Shown: positions 22,729 through 31,931, counted from the first letter of the stretch. The stretch: 48,218 bases of DNA from CAZCTC01 sp964501335 (GCA_964501335.1 CAZCTC010000060.1:1-48218), one strand, 5' to 3'. Notes: a model not told the origin generated them from the letters alone. Made by a program: numbers and translations.

Positions 22729-23262
22729 TCATGCCTTCTTATACGGCACCAGCTTCTCCCGCAATGCTCCGATGTGGGTCTGCAAGAAACCGATCAATTT
22801 GTTCACCCCGGCTTCGTTGCCCTTCGGCAACAGCTGATCGATATCCGCAACCACCTTTTTGGTCGCCATAACCGAATTGAGCTGGTGATCCAACCGCACA
22901 TCGCCCAGGATCGGCATCTTAAAGATGTTTTGCAAATCGGTGCGGTACATCTTGATCAGATCGTCGGGGTCGGCCAGATAGTTCTTTACCTCGGCCTGAA
23001 AGGTCAGGACGGCTTTGCTGCCGATCAAGGCGTCCTGGATCGCACTGCCGCCGGTTTTACGATCCACAATGATGGTGACAGCATAAAGCGCCGGGTCGCG
23101 CAACGGCTTGAACCGGATCGACTGAGCATCCAACGTCGCGGCAAAACCGATCGCCGGCATCCCCATCCGCGCCATCGCCCGGATCAGTTCCCCGACCAGG
23201 ATCTCATCCTTGCTCTCCCGCATCTCCTGCCCATGCTTGAAATTGGAAAGTAACGATAACAT
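22729..23262 (-). CDS. Uncharacterised 177-residue protein, paralogue B
   Basis: Soluble, no recognised domain. Near the N-terminus it has MRESKDEILVGELIRAMARM, which matches MRMDDLLVGGVITAMVEA of the gene directly upstream at the same depth. Both proteins are about 180 residues, with beta-rich middles and helical ends, so they look like divergent duplicates. ATG 23262 follows AAAGGAA; an upstream in-frame ATG at 23319 would overlap the previous gene. It is 13 bases after that gene, so they form an operon. Confidence 0.75.
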   Translation of the reverse strand: MLSLLSNFKHGQEMRESKDEILVGELIRAMARMGMPAIGFAATLDAQSIRFKPLRDPALYAVTIIVDRKTGGSAIQDALIGSKAVLTFQAEVKNYLADPDDLIKMYRTDLQNIFKMPILGDVRLDHQLNSVMATKKVVADIDQLLPKGNEAGVNKLIGFLQTHIGALREKLVPYKKA

Positions 23263-23275
23263 GTCGGGTTCCTTT

Positions 23276-23836
23276 CTATTGTCCGAAGCGGCCGTTGAGG
23301 TATTTGGCCAGGGAGGCAACGGTCGCCATGATATGCTGCTGCAATACCCCGTAATTGACGCCGTAATTGGCGCTCAAATAGGGATCGAGGCCTAAAATCA
23401 AAGGAACCTGGACGTAAATGTAGCCGGCCGAAACATCGGCATCGACCGTGATCACCCCCGGCTCAGTGGCATCCAGGAAAGCGCTTTTGAACTCCGACTT
23501 CGCCGCCTGCCAGAGCGCACCGGCATTCTTAACCGGCCGGCCGTAACCGATGATCACACGGGCGTGCCGCCCCAACACCTTCGCCGCGATCAGATTCTCC
23601 GCCAGATTGGTCAATTGAAAGATCAACCGTTCACGACTGGCAAAGTTCTCGAATCGTAGATTGTGATTGGTGCCGTCGGACACCAGATCGATCAAACCAT
23701 AACCGGCTTCGACCATCGCGGTGATAACGCCGCCGACGAGCAAATCGTCCATTCGCATATTGTAATAGACCTCGTCGTAACGCTTCCAGCTCTCCCGGAC
23801 CAGCGAAACGTACAGTTGCTCCTGTTCTTCCGACAT
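23276..23836 (-). CDS. Uncharacterised 186-residue protein, paralogue A
   Basis: Soluble protein starting MSEEQEQLYVSLVRESWKRY, with the shared MRxDDxLVGGxITAMVEAGY segment, a basic middle (RHARVIIGYGRPVKNAGALW) and a helical C-terminus. No family recognised. ATG 23836 has AAGGAGT upstream. The frame extends to 23989 only by reading through a hairpin element (23875-23910), which is therefore in the 5' leader. Confidence 0.75.
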   Translation of the reverse strand: MSEEQEQLYVSLVRESWKRYDEVYYNMRMDDLLVGGVITAMVEAGYGLIDLVSDGTNHNLRFENFASRERLIFQLTNLAENLIAAKVLGRHARVIIGYGRPVKNAGALWQAAKSEFKSAFLDATEPGVITVDADVSAGYIYVQVPLILGLDPYLSANYGVNYGVLQQHIMATVASLAKYLNGRFGQ

Positions 23837-23854
23837 TGGAACTCCTTTTGAATG

Positions 23855-23952
23855 TTTTTTGTTTATTTTTTCGCGCGCCGCAGACGGCGCGCGAAAAAAT
23901 GAGCTTATTCTTCCCGCTTTCCCAGGGAATCGCTGTCGCCAATAGCTTTCAT
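23855..23952 (+). repeat. Hairpin with 3' module
   Basis: T-rich linker, 36-nt hairpin 23875-23910 (arms ATTTTTTCGCGCGCC, loop GCAGAC), then CTTTCCCAGGGAATCGCTGT-type sequence. That 3' module is also seen, diverged, after the hairpin at 28137 and in the fragment near 32065. Confidence 0.7.
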
Positions 23953-23961
23953 CCACGGTTA

Positions 23962-24000
23962 ATAATTTCGCGCATCCTCGAAAGGACATGCGAAATTATA
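23962..24000 (-). promoter_or_regulatory. Decayed hairpin overlapping a possible -10 box
   Basis: Arms ATAATTTCG/CGAAATTAT (9 bp) with an unpaired inner part. On the minus strand TATAAT (24000-23995) lies within one arm and is preceded by two adjacent (A)TGACCTT words. No -35 box at normal distance, so if it is a promoter it would need an activator. Confidence 0.3.
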
Positions 24001-24012
24001 AAGGTCATAAGG

Positions 24013-24900
24013 TCAATCTACGTTGTAAGCCGCGGCAAAAGCTTTGGAAAATTTCTCAATCGAAGTAGGCGTAGCGTTATCGAAGTCGCGCTGCACGCCT
24101 TCGGTGAAGCGCCCCTCATTCATACAGCGGTTCATTTCCAGCATGGCCCGCGTGACATCAGGGGAGAAGCCCATGCTCAGGAACGAACGCTCCACATCGG
24201 CCTCGGCAAACTGCACATATTTCAAATCCGGCTTGCCGATGGCCGCTCCCAACACCGCCGTGATCTCAAGCATCGACAGATCGCGCTCTCCCAACAACGG
24301 CTGCGCCTGATGGCCGGGGAAATCCAGCGACAACAAGCGCTGCGCCGCCTCCCAGGAGACATCCCGCAAGGCAATCAGCGGGAAAACGAGTTCTTCACTC
24401 AAGAGCGAACCATGCACTCCCATCTGCTTGATTACAGGAATATTGGCGAGCAGGTTCTCCATAAAATAGGTCGGCCGCAAATGCAATACATGCACCCGGC
24501 TCAACCCATTCAGCCGCTCCTCTTGATCGTGAAGCCCCAGGATCGGTCCAGTCCCCTCATCCAGATTAGCACCCAGGCTGCTCAAATTGACCACATACTT
24601 AACGCCGGCGGCCTTGATAGCCGTGGCAATGGCCTCGCCCAGGCGATTCTGGTAAGCCCGCAAATCGGGCGCCGTCACATCGGTCGGCAACATGGTATAG
24701 ATGCCTTCCACACCGGCAAAGGCTCGGGTGAGAAATTCGGCATCCTCTGCCGAACCAACCCAGGCCTCAGCGCCTTTATCCACCAACGGCTGTAACTTCT
24801 CAGCGCTGCGGCCGATTGCCCGCACGGTTTGAGCGTGCGCAAGCAAGATCTCGGTCACCCAATGGCCGGTGTTCCCCGTCGCTCCAATCACAGCATACAT
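24013..24900 (-). CDS. NmrA-like NAD(P)-binding protein
   Basis: 295 residues of the atypical short-chain dehydrogenase/NmrA group. The nucleotide motif is at the very start (AVIGATGNTGHWVTEILL), then VRAIGRSAEKLQPL, a short catalytic-region strand VKYVVNLSSLGAN, and the LRPTYFMENLL segment typical of NmrA/quinone-oxidoreductase-like proteins. Such proteins act as redox sensors or reductases; which applies here is unknown. AAGGAGC precedes the ATG, and it has its own promoter overlapping the end of the upstream TPR gene. Confidence 0.85.
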   Translation of the reverse strand: MYAVIGATGNTGHWVTEILLAHAQTVRAIGRSAEKLQPLVDKGAEAWVGSAEDAEFLTRAFAGVEGIYTMLPTDVTAPDLRAYQNRLGEAIATAIKAAGVKYVVNLSSLGANLDEGTGPILGLHDQEERLNGLSRVHVLHLRPTYFMENLLANIPVIKQMGVHGSLLSEELVFPLIALRDVSWEAAQRLLSLDFPGHQAQPLLGERDLSMLEITAVLGAAIGKPDLKYVQFAEADVERSFLSMGFSPDVTRAMLEMNRCMNEGRFTEGVQRDFDNATPTSIEKFSKAFAAAYNVD

Positions 24901-24948
24901 GTTTAGCGGCTCCTTAAAGTCGGGTTTAGAAAAGGGGAATGCAAATGC

Positions 24949-24977
24949 ACTGTAGCAGAAAGGTTAAATTTCGTCAA
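24949..24977 (-). promoter_or_regulatory. Promoter for the NmrA-like gene
   Basis: On the minus strand TTGACG (24977-24972), 17 bp, TACAGT (24954-24949) with TGC before it (extended -10). The -35 box lies inside the 3' end of the TPR gene. Confidence 0.6.
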
Positions 24978-26565
24978 GTTTGCGCTTGAGTTCCGCGATT
25001 TTCCGCATAACCGTATCGCGGTGCATGGACTTGGGAGCCAGTTTCAGATATTGTTCGAAATCCCGAACCGCGGCCTCGAATTGACTCAGCGCACTGTAAG
25101 CCCAGGCCCGGGCGTAGCAGGCATCCGCATGTTGAGGATCAAGTTCGAGGGCTTTATCGAGGTCGGGAATCGCTTTGTCGTAATCCCGGGACGGCGGATG
25201 AGCGCAGGCGCGGTAATAATAGCCCTGCGGATCGTCAGGATTCAGCTCGATGGCTTTGGTGAAATCCTGGTAAGCGCCATACCAGGCATTTTCCCGCTCT
25301 CGGGCCCAACCGCGACAGAAATAAGCGCGCCGAAAAGCGGGATTTAACTGGATGACCTTATCATAATCGGAGAGAATTTCGCGACGGTCTTCTTCCTGAT
25401 CGTAATCCCAGGCCCGTTCAAAGTAAAGATCGATCAAATCCGGCGCCAGGTTGAGGGCCCGGGTAAAATAAGGAGAGTGTTCCCATCGGCTTGATCCCAA
25501 CATCCCCCGATGATAGTAAGCCTGAACATAAACGGGATTGGCCAGGATGGCTTTATAGAAGCAACTGAGCGCAGCATCCCGATCACGGGCCGCCACCGCA
25601 GCCAGCCCCTCTTCCAATAACCGCTGGGCGGGCAAGCGGGTTACATCCTCCGGGAACAATTCCGGAACCGACCGAAAAAGGATTAGCAAAGAATCTGAAA
25701 CTCCCGATTCCAGCGCCTTTTCCACCGGGGCGAACGGAAAAAGCTCCTGTCCCCCCGGGAATTTGAGAAACCAACCATGGTTCGAAATTTCCCACTGCCC
25801 CCCATAATTAAAACGGATACACTCTCCCAGGTAAGCCCCACAGCGATCGATAAGCGCAGAAACATCGCCGTTCGAGAGTCCCACCGTTCTCTTCAGGGTC
25901 CGCTGCTCTTTGATATAGCCGTCCAACCAGGCCACAGCTTTCAGATCATAATGCAAATTAAGGTCATAGCGACTCTGCGCCAGAAAAAAGAGATTTCGGG
26001 CATTCACACGGATAAACTTTACAGGCGACTCCCACACCAGACAGAGGGCATTGGCCGCTTGCTTTATCCCGTTGACCACTTCAGTTACGGTCACATGCGT
26101 TTTGTCGGGAACCGCGATCTTATACAGTTTCCGCCAGGAAAGGGGGCCTTTGAAACCCAAAGCTTCCAAAGCGCCTCGAAGGGCCGGCGTAAAGGTCGCC
26201 GGCTTGAGGTAAGCCGGCGCTTCCCGAATAAAACCGTCCAGAACCGGCTTTTCATGGATTCCCAGAGTCAGACTATCGGAAGGCGTGTGATAAGGATCCT
26301 GTTTACGCGAGGAAGTATCAGCAAAACCGCACCACAGATAAAAATTCCTGGCCTGAATATAAAAGCTGTATGCCATCCCTTCCGGTCCGGCATAAGGATC
26401 ATCACTCCGGGCATCGCCCCGATCCTCATAATAATAGGAACTTGCAGGTGGATAACAGATCAGATAGCTTTCATTTCGCAACTGATCGTAAACCGCATTG
26501 ACAAGATCGATACGAAATTGATGCGCTTCCTTACAACGCGCTTCCATAAACTCTCTATGCGTCAT
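24964..26565 (-). CDS. TPR-repeat protein with uncharacterised N-terminal half
   Basis: 533 residues. The C-terminal part (about 330-520) holds at least five tetratricopeptide repeats, for example GYYYRACAHPPSRDYDKAIP and ADACYARAWAYSALSQFEAA, a protein-protein interaction scaffold. Residues 1-320 are of no recognised family but look folded and are rich in aromatic residues (SYYYEDRGDARSDDPYAG, FYLWCGFADTSSRKQDPY). No signal peptide or membrane helix. GGGAGG lies 10 bases before the ATG. Confidence 0.8.
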   Translation of the reverse strand: MTHREFMEARCKEAHQFRIDLVNAVYDQLRNESYLICYPPASSYYYEDRGDARSDDPYAGPEGMAYSFYIQARNFYLWCGFADTSSRKQDPYHTPSDSLTLGIHEKPVLDGFIREAPAYLKPATFTPALRGALEALGFKGPLSWRKLYKIAVPDKTHVTVTEVVNGIKQAANALCLVWESPVKFIRVNARNLFFLAQSRYDLNLHYDLKAVAWLDGYIKEQRTLKRTVGLSNGDVSALIDRCGAYLGECIRFNYGGQWEISNHGWFLKFPGGQELFPFAPVEKALESGVSDSLLILFRSVPELFPEDVTRLPAQRLLEEGLAAVAARDRDAALSCFYKAILANPVYVQAYYHRGMLGSSRWEHSPYFTRALNLAPDLIDLYFERAWDYDQEEDRREILSDYDKVIQLNPAFRRAYFCRGWARERENAWYGAYQDFTKAIELNPDDPQGYYYRACAHPPSRDYDKAIPDLDKALELDPQHADACYARAWAYSALSQFEAAVRDFEQYLKLAPKSMHRDTVMRKIAELKRKLDEI

Positions 26566-26863
26566 TCAATCTGCAACCTCCCTTAATTTTCATGAAACAA
26601 ATAGCGCACACACCTTCTGGGATCAAGCGGCCACATCGGGCCGCCCCTACGAAACGTTGTCCGATATAGGGGCGCCCCTGCATGGGCGCTTAAATTGCCT
26701 GTTTGGCATACTTTTTTGTGAGAAAAATTCGTTCACGGTTAACAGGGGTCCTATCCCACAAAGTGTAACACAACTTTCCAAAAGAAAATAAATGCCTTGC
26801 CAAAAGTAAAAAAAGAACCACAATATACGTGAATAATCCTTTTACATCTTGGGGAGGCCTGTT
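26566..26863. other. Divergent gap with paired GC palindromes and an AT-rich leader
   Basis: 26627-26692 carries the GCGGCCACATCGGGCCGC and GGGGCGCCCC pair also found at 9977-10047. The rest is AT-rich. A TTGCCA at 26797 has no -10 box at proper spacing, so I call no promoter. Confidence 0.6.
26627..26692. repeat. Paired GC palindromes, copy 2
   Basis: GCGGCCACATCGGGCCGCCC (26627-26646) followed after 18 bases by TATAGGGGCGCCCCTGCATG (26665-26684). Same order and strand as at 9977-10047. Confidence 0.7.
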
Positions 26864-27982
26864 ATGGATGAATCACAGCCCGGCCAGACCAAAGCAACAA
26901 TTATGGTAGTCGACGACACCCCTGCAAATCTCCGCTTGCTCACCGAAACCCTGACCCTTCATAATTATAGAGTCCGCCCGGTCGTCAATGGAACGATGGC
27001 CCTGAAAATCGCCGCCGGCACACTGCCGGATCTGATCCTGCTGGACATCAATATGCCCGATCTCAAAGGCTACGAAGTCTGCGAGCGCCTCAAAGCCGAT
27101 GAAAATACCCGCGATATTCCGATCATCTTCATCAGTGCCCTGGATGAAATCACCGATAAAGTACGTGCTTTCCAGGTCGGCGGCGTTGACTACGTCACCA
27201 AACCCTTTCAGTTTCAGGAAATCCTGGCCCGCGTGGCCACCCATCTGACCCTACGCCGACTACAAAAGCGTTTGCAAGAGCAAAATACCTTACTGGAAGC
27301 ACAGAATTCCGAACTGGACGCCTTTGCCCATACCGTGGCCCACGATTTAAAAAACCCTCTGGGAGTCGTCATCGGGTATACAGAACTGCTTTTAAGTGAC
27401 TATGATGAACTGAGCAAAGAAGAACTTAGGGAAATCGCCGAAGGCACTCACGAGAATGCCCGCAAAAGCGTCGATATCATCAACAATCTGCTCCTGCTGG
27501 CCAGCGCCCACAAGATGCAAATCACCACGGAGCCGGTCGATATGGAATCCGTCGTGCGAGAAGCCCTTTCCCGCCTCAAAAATATGATCCACCAATACGA
27601 TGCACAGATTACCGTAAACACCGATTGGCCTTTGGTTCTGGGTTACTATCCCTGGATTGAAGAAGTCTGGGTCAATTACCTCAGCAATGCGATGAAATAC
27701 GGCGGGACTCCCCCCCAGATCGAGTTGGGAAGCGAAATTCCCACCGACAATCCGCAGCAAATTAAATTTTGGGTACGGGATTACGGGAAAGGATTGACTC
27801 CCGAGGAAATCAGCCGGCTCTTTGCGCCCTTTGAACAGCTGGGGAAACTGCGAGCAGGCAGCCATGGGTTGGGATTATCGATCGTCCGCCGAATTGTGGA
27901 AAGATTAAACGGTCAGGTCGGCGTAGAAAGCACCCCGGGCATGGGATGTACCTTCTATTTTACGCTGCCGGCCGTGGAATAA
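26864..27982 (+). CDS. Response regulator-histidine kinase (REC-HisKA-HATPase)
   Basis: 372 residues, soluble. The receiver domain (about 12-128) has phosphoacceptor Asp61 (LILLDINMPD) and the usual Thr/Ser and Lys (FISALDE, VTKPF). A short coiled coil leads to a HisKA domain with His160 (FAHTVAHDLKNPL) and an HATPase domain (NYLSNAMKYGG, DYGKGL, GLGLSIV). Receiver-first kinases of this type act downstream of other kinases, so it may take phosphate from the hybrid kinase at 28234-30840, but that is inference. ATG 26864 follows GGGGAGG (26851-26857). A TTG at 26849 would place the ribosome site inside the gene. Confidence 0.9.
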   Translation: MDESQPGQTKATIMVVDDTPANLRLLTETLTLHNYRVRPVVNGTMALKIAAGTLPDLILLDINMPDLKGYEVCERLKADENTRDIPIIFISALDEITDKVRAFQVGGVDYVTKPFQFQEILARVATHLTLRRLQKRLQEQNTLLEAQNSELDAFAHTVAHDLKNPLGVVIGYTELLLSDYDELSKEELREIAEGTHENARKSVDIINNLLLLASAHKMQITTEPVDMESVVREALSRLKNMIHQYDAQITVNTDWPLVLGYYPWIEEVWVNYLSNAMKYGGTPPQIELGSEIPTDNPQQIKFWVRDYGKGLTPEEISRLFAPFEQLGKLRAGSHGLGLSIVRRIVERLNGQVGVESTPGMGCTFYFTLPAVE

Positions 27983-28034
27983 AAAGTTTGCAACCGATGC
28001 GGTTAGTCTGGGAGAAAAGCACCTATCAGACAAC

Positions 28035-28215
28035 TTAAGGCGCTATGCCGGTAGTCCCCAGCCTTGTAGCGTCCTGCAAATGACACTTTCCCCGTAAGAC
28101 ACGCCGCGCGGGATGGAGAGGAGAAATTTTTTATTCATTTTTTCGCGCGCCGCAGACGACGCACGAAAAAATGGGCTTTTTCTTCCCCTCTTTTTCGGAT
28201 GATTGCCGTTGCAGA
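28035..28215 (+). repeat. Bipartite hairpin element with one damaged arm
   Basis: 5' modules (AAGGCGCTATGCCGGTAGTC, then CGTCCTGC opposite GCGGGAT) and GGAGAGGAGAAA precede the hairpin at 28137-28172. Its 3' arm reads GACGCACGAAAAAAT, two mismatches against the intact ATTTTTTCGCGCGCC arm. The 3' module CCCCTCTTTTTCGGATGATT follows. It fills most of the gap between the two kinase genes. Confidence 0.75.
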
Positions 28216-28233
28216 GGGCTTAACTTCATTAGC

Positions 28234-30840
28234 TTATCCCTCAAACAGGGAAAGCAATTCCTCATAAGCAAAATTATTGACCAACACCTCTAATTCTTTG
28301 GCCAGTTTGGAATCAACTTTCCGCACATATTCCAACAACTCAATCTGATCGCTGAAGTCGGCCTCTCGCACCGCATTACAAAAGGCATTCTGTAGTTCAA
28401 GAGGCAAGGCCCGTATCGGCTCCCGCAGATCAGCCAAAGAAGTCCGGGACACAATCGGTTCGGCCGAGGCCTCAGTCAGGAAATGAACCCCCAAATATTG
28501 CTCCAGTTTAGCGAAAATAGCCTCTTCTTGAAAGGGTTTGGGCACAAAATCGTCACAGCCGGCCCCCAAAATCTTCCCACGTTCCTCCATAAAAGTGCTC
28601 GCCGTAAAAGCAATGATCACGGTTTCGGTCCCTCCCGGCGAATCCTTAATCCGCCGGGTCGCCGTGAAGCCATCCATGACCGGCATCCGCATATCCATCC
28701 AGATCAAATGCGGTCGCCACCGCTCCCAAACCTCAACGGCGGCCTGGCCGTTCTCCACACACTGGACCTCGAAGTCAAATTGCTGCAACATCTGCATCAT
28801 CAGGTGGCGGCTGTTATCATCGTCTTCCGCCACCAGCAGCCGATAGCGGCGGCCGTCCGCAGCCCGCTGATTGGGAACCATCCCAATCACCCGACCCCGC
28901 TCAACTTTTTCGCCGGTCTGCGCGGTCACTTCCCACACCGGCAGATTAAACCGAAAAATCGATCCTTTTCCAGCTTCGCTGGTGACGGTAAGCTCGCCCC
29001 CCATCAACCGCACAAACTGCCGACTGAGTGCCAGGCCCAATCCGGTGCCTTGCTGCGAAACCCGTCCGCTTGAAGTCTGCACAAAGGCCTCAAACAAATG
29101 CTCCATTTCTTCCCCACTGATTCCGGCTCCGGTATCGCGCACTTCAAAAAGCAAATCGCAGAAACCCATTGAGGAGTCGTTCGGAGCGTTACGCTCACGG
29201 TTAACTGTAACTTGCAGAACGATCCCCCCTTCATCGGTAAACTTTACCGCATTGCTCAGTAGATTGATCACCACCTGCCGCAATTTTCCCTGGTCGGCAT
29301 GGACCCAGACCGGCACCTGTGGATCTAAAATCACCTCCAGTTGCAAACCTTTCTGCCGGGTACGTAAACCGAACATCTCCCCGACATCGAGCAACAACAA
29401 ATAAAGGTCAAAATCTTCCGGCTGCACTTCCATCCGCCCGGCCTCGATTTTAGAAAGGTCCAGGATGCTGTTGATCAACCCCAACAGATGATCGCCGCTG
29501 CGTTCAATGATTTCCAGATTCTCGCGTTGCCCCGAAGTAAAGCGCCCATCGTGCAGCATCAACTGACTGAACCCCAGGATAGCATTAAGCGGAGTTCGCA
29601 ACTCATGGCTCATATTCGCCAGAAAAACGCTCTTGGCCCGATTGGCCGCTTCCGCCGCCTCTTTGGCATGGATCAATTCCAGGTCCGCCTTGCGCTGCGC
29701 CTCCAGATTATCCAGAAAGACATTGAACCAACGCGAAAGCTCCCCAATCTCATCGCTCCGGGTCACCGGCAACCGCCCCCCCCCATCATAAGTCCCGCTC
29801 TGGATCTTTTTAAACAGGTCGGTGATGCGCTCGATCGGCTGCGCCACCGTGCGAGAGACAAAAACCATCCCCAAGAGGATCAATCCCAGACTGAACAACA
29901 TCACCGTGATCGTCGTATTGCGGATCACATTGGCGCTGGCCTGGAGGTTTTCCATCGGAATCAAACTTACCAAAAACCAGCCGCTCACATCCGAGCGGCT
30001 GTAAGTGACCAACATCTCCCGACCTTCAACCCAGTAAGTAAATGAGTCGCTGTCTTTCGTCAAATTGTTGAAAAAATCCGGCTCGACCGTGTGCCCCAGA
30101 TATTCCTGATTGGGATGATAGACCAGTCGGCGATGGCTATCCACAATCATAATGTAAGCACCCGGGCCCAAATTGGCCTTACTGTAATGGTCATAAAGGC
30201 TCTGAACATCATAATTGACCAGCAGCAGGGCTCCCGGCTTCTCCGTCAGCGTATCCACATCGATGACCCGGAAAAGCCGACCAGCCGTCAGCACCTGACG
30301 GCTGGTCGAATTGACATTGATATTGTTCTCGATCCCGGTCCAGACCACCGGACTTTCACCTGCGGCCACATCGGCGCGCAAATGGTTCAGAACTGTTTGA
30401 TCGACATCCTGGATATCCAACGTATCGCCCACATGATAATGGGCTCCACCCGGGGTAAAAATGTCGATTGAAACCAGACCTTTGACACCGATATAGCCGC
30501 TGAGAATATATCCAATCCGGGCATGGGTTGCCAGGCGGGTATAACTGTCCTGAGGATCATAAGTCTCAGCATCGTTGACCGCCTCTTTGATTTCTTCCAC
30601 CCCTGAAACGTTGGTAATCAGGTTTTCGATCTCTTGTAACAAGAGATCCAGATAATTCGTCTGCTCATCCATCAGCGCCCGGGTGTAATAACTGACATCG
30701 CGCTCGATCAGCGACGTCGATGTTGTATAAGAGATCACTCCCAATGCGATCAGCGGCAGAACGCTGGTCAAAATCAACAGTAAAACCAGGCTCACCGCCA
30801 TGGTCGGCGTCGGCCATTTGAATCGCCATTCCCGTTTCAT
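28234..30840 (-). CDS. Membrane hybrid sensor histidine kinase (dCache-HAMP-HisKA-HATPase-REC)
   Basis: 868 residues. Transmembrane helix about 14-38, an extracytoplasmic double-Cache-like sensor (about 45-300), second helix about 308-328, HAMP, coiled coil, HisKA with His412 (FLANMSHELRTPLNA), HATPase (NLLSNAVKFTDEGG, GTGLGLALSRQ) and a receiver with Asp716 (IWMDMRMPVMDG). The last 70 residues are a helical extension without any His, so not a phosphotransfer domain. Phosphate may thus pass to a separate protein. It begins 14 bases after a sugar-type binding lipoprotein gene, with a poor ribosome site, so translation is probably coupled. The pairing suggests the binding protein presents its ligand to this kinase. 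Confidence 0.92.
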   Translation of the reverse strand: MKREWRFKWPTPTMAVSLVLLLILTSVLPLIALGVISYTTSTSLIERDVSYYTRALMDEQTNYLDLLLQEIENLITNVSGVEEIKEAVNDAETYDPQDSYTRLATHARIGYILSGYIGVKGLVSIDIFTPGGAHYHVGDTLDIQDVDQTVLNHLRADVAAGESPVVWTGIENNINVNSTSRQVLTAGRLFRVIDVDTLTEKPGALLLVNYDVQSLYDHYSKANLGPGAYIMIVDSHRRLVYHPNQEYLGHTVEPDFFNNLTKDSDSFTYWVEGREMLVTYSRSDVSGWFLVSLIPMENLQASANVIRNTTITVMLFSLGLILLGMVFVSRTVAQPIERITDLFKKIQSGTYDGGGRLPVTRSDEIGELSRWFNVFLDNLEAQRKADLELIHAKEAAEAANRAKSVFLANMSHELRTPLNAILGFSQLMLHDGRFTSGQRENLEIIERSGDHLLGLINSILDLSKIEAGRMEVQPEDFDLYLLLLDVGEMFGLRTRQKGLQLEVILDPQVPVWVHADQGKLRQVVINLLSNAVKFTDEGGIVLQVTVNRERNAPNDSSMGFCDLLFEVRDTGAGISGEEMEHLFEAFVQTSSGRVSQQGTGLGLALSRQFVRLMGGELTVTSEAGKGSIFRFNLPVWEVTAQTGEKVERGRVIGMVPNQRAADGRRYRLLVAEDDDNSRHLMMQMLQQFDFEVQCVENGQAAVEVWERWRPHLIWMDMRMPVMDGFTATRRIKDSPGGTETVIIAFTASTFMEERGKILGAGCDDFVPKPFQEEAIFAKLEQYLGVHFLTEASAEPIVSRTSLADLREPIRALPLELQNAFCNAVREADFSDQIELLEYVRKVDSKLAKELEVLVNNFAYEELLSLFEG

Positions 30841-30854
30841 GGAAAAAATCTCAA

Positions 30855-31859
30855 TCAGGGCAGCGTAGCTTTAGTCACCAACAGCACATCGACCAATGTC
30901 AACGGTTCTACTTTTTCACCTCGCAGCAACTGCAACGCACGCTTCACTCCGGTATACCCCTGCAAAGCAGCCTGTTGATCGATGGTCGCCTGAAGCTTGC
31001 CCTCACGGATCAAAGTCTTGGCATCCTCCAGGGCATCATAGGAAGCCACGAGCACATTCATCTTTTTATTTTCATCCAGATATTGCACCACACCCAAAGC
31101 CATCATATCATTGGCGCAAAAAACTGCCTTGATATCGGGATACTGTTCGAATAAACTGGCAATCACATCGTGCGCCTCGTCGATTTTCCAATGCGCCGTC
31201 TCCATCGCCACCACTTTCACATTGGGGTTTTCGCTAAAAGCGCGCAAAGCGCCATTCTTGCGATCTTCAGCGTTCTTCGCCGTGCGAATGCCCTCCAAAA
31301 TAACCACATTCGTCGGCGTCGTAATCTGATCACTGATGAATTTTGCTGACATATAGCCGCCCTGATCGTTGTCCACACTGATAAAAGGCACGTCAACCAG
31401 ACCGATCTTCGCAGAGGCATCCGGATCCAGCTGATTATCAATGTTGACGATAATAATGCCGGCCTCCTGCGCCTTTTTCAAAATGGGGATCACTTCTACC
31501 GAATCCGCCGGAGCGATGACAATGGCATCGACCTTCTCTTCAATCAGCCCTTCGATAATGGTGATCTGTTGCTCGACCGAAGTTTCCTGCGCGCCAGTCT
31601 TGACCAACAGGTTCACCCCCAGTTCCGACTCGGCCTGACGCGCCCCCTTCTCCATTTCCACAAAAAACGGATTGGTAAGCGTCTTCATGACCAGAGCAAT
31701 TGTGGGTTTATCCCCTTCCCCACCGCCGGAAGAACCCACCGGTGTGGAATCTTCCTGTACCAGAGAGCCCGGCGTAACAGCAGGTGAAGTGCAGGCTGAG
31801 GCCAGTACCGAAAAAACTAAAACCAGGGACACAAACAAAGCGGCAATCTTCTTCATCAT
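30855..31859 (-). CDS. Periplasmic-binding-protein-like (type 1, RbsB-like) lipoprotein
   Basis: 334 residues. An N-terminal lipoprotein signal (VLVFSVLASAC, Cys23) is followed by a Ser/Gly linker and a sugar-binding fold of the ribose/galactose type: TIALVMKTLTNPFFVEMEKG, DAIVIAPADSVEVIPILKKA, FISVDNDQGGYMSAKFI, IKAVFCANDMMALGVVQYLD. There is no ABC permease or ATPase gene next to it, only the hybrid kinase. It may therefore serve sensing rather than uptake, as LuxP does for LuxQ. The start is ATG 31859 or 31856 behind AAAGGAA; a longer frame to 31928 has no signal-peptide logic. A promoter and a palindrome lie upstream. Confidence 0.9.
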   Translation of the reverse strand: MMKKIAALFVSLVLVFSVLASACTSPAVTPGSLVQEDSTPVGSSGGGEGDKPTIALVMKTLTNPFFVEMEKGARQAESELGVNLLVKTGAQETSVEQQITIIEGLIEEKVDAIVIAPADSVEVIPILKKAQEAGIIIVNIDNQLDPDASAKIGLVDVPFISVDNDQGGYMSAKFISDQITTPTNVVILEGIRTAKNAEDRKNGALRAFSENPNVKVVAMETAHWKIDEAHDVIASLFEQYPDIKAVFCANDMMALGVVQYLDENKKMNVLVASYDALEDAKTLIREGKLQATIDQQAALQGYTGVKRALQLLRGEKVEPLTLVDVLLVTKATLP

Positions 31860-31910
31860 AAATTCCTTTCCATTATCATTAAAGGTAGCTTCAAAGAGGA
31901 GAGAAGTAAG

Positions 31911-31931
31911 AAGATGGTTAATTACCATCTT
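31911..31931. promoter_or_regulatory. Candidate operator palindrome
   Basis: AAGATGGT-TAATT-ACCATCTT: 8-bp perfect arms. It overlaps the last bases of the -10 box for the binding-protein gene, where a repressor would block RNA polymerase. The regulator is unknown. Confidence 0.5.

Noticed and set aside
30855..31859. Component of a sugar ABC importer
   Set aside because: No permease or ATPase gene lies on either side; the partner is a sensor kinase.
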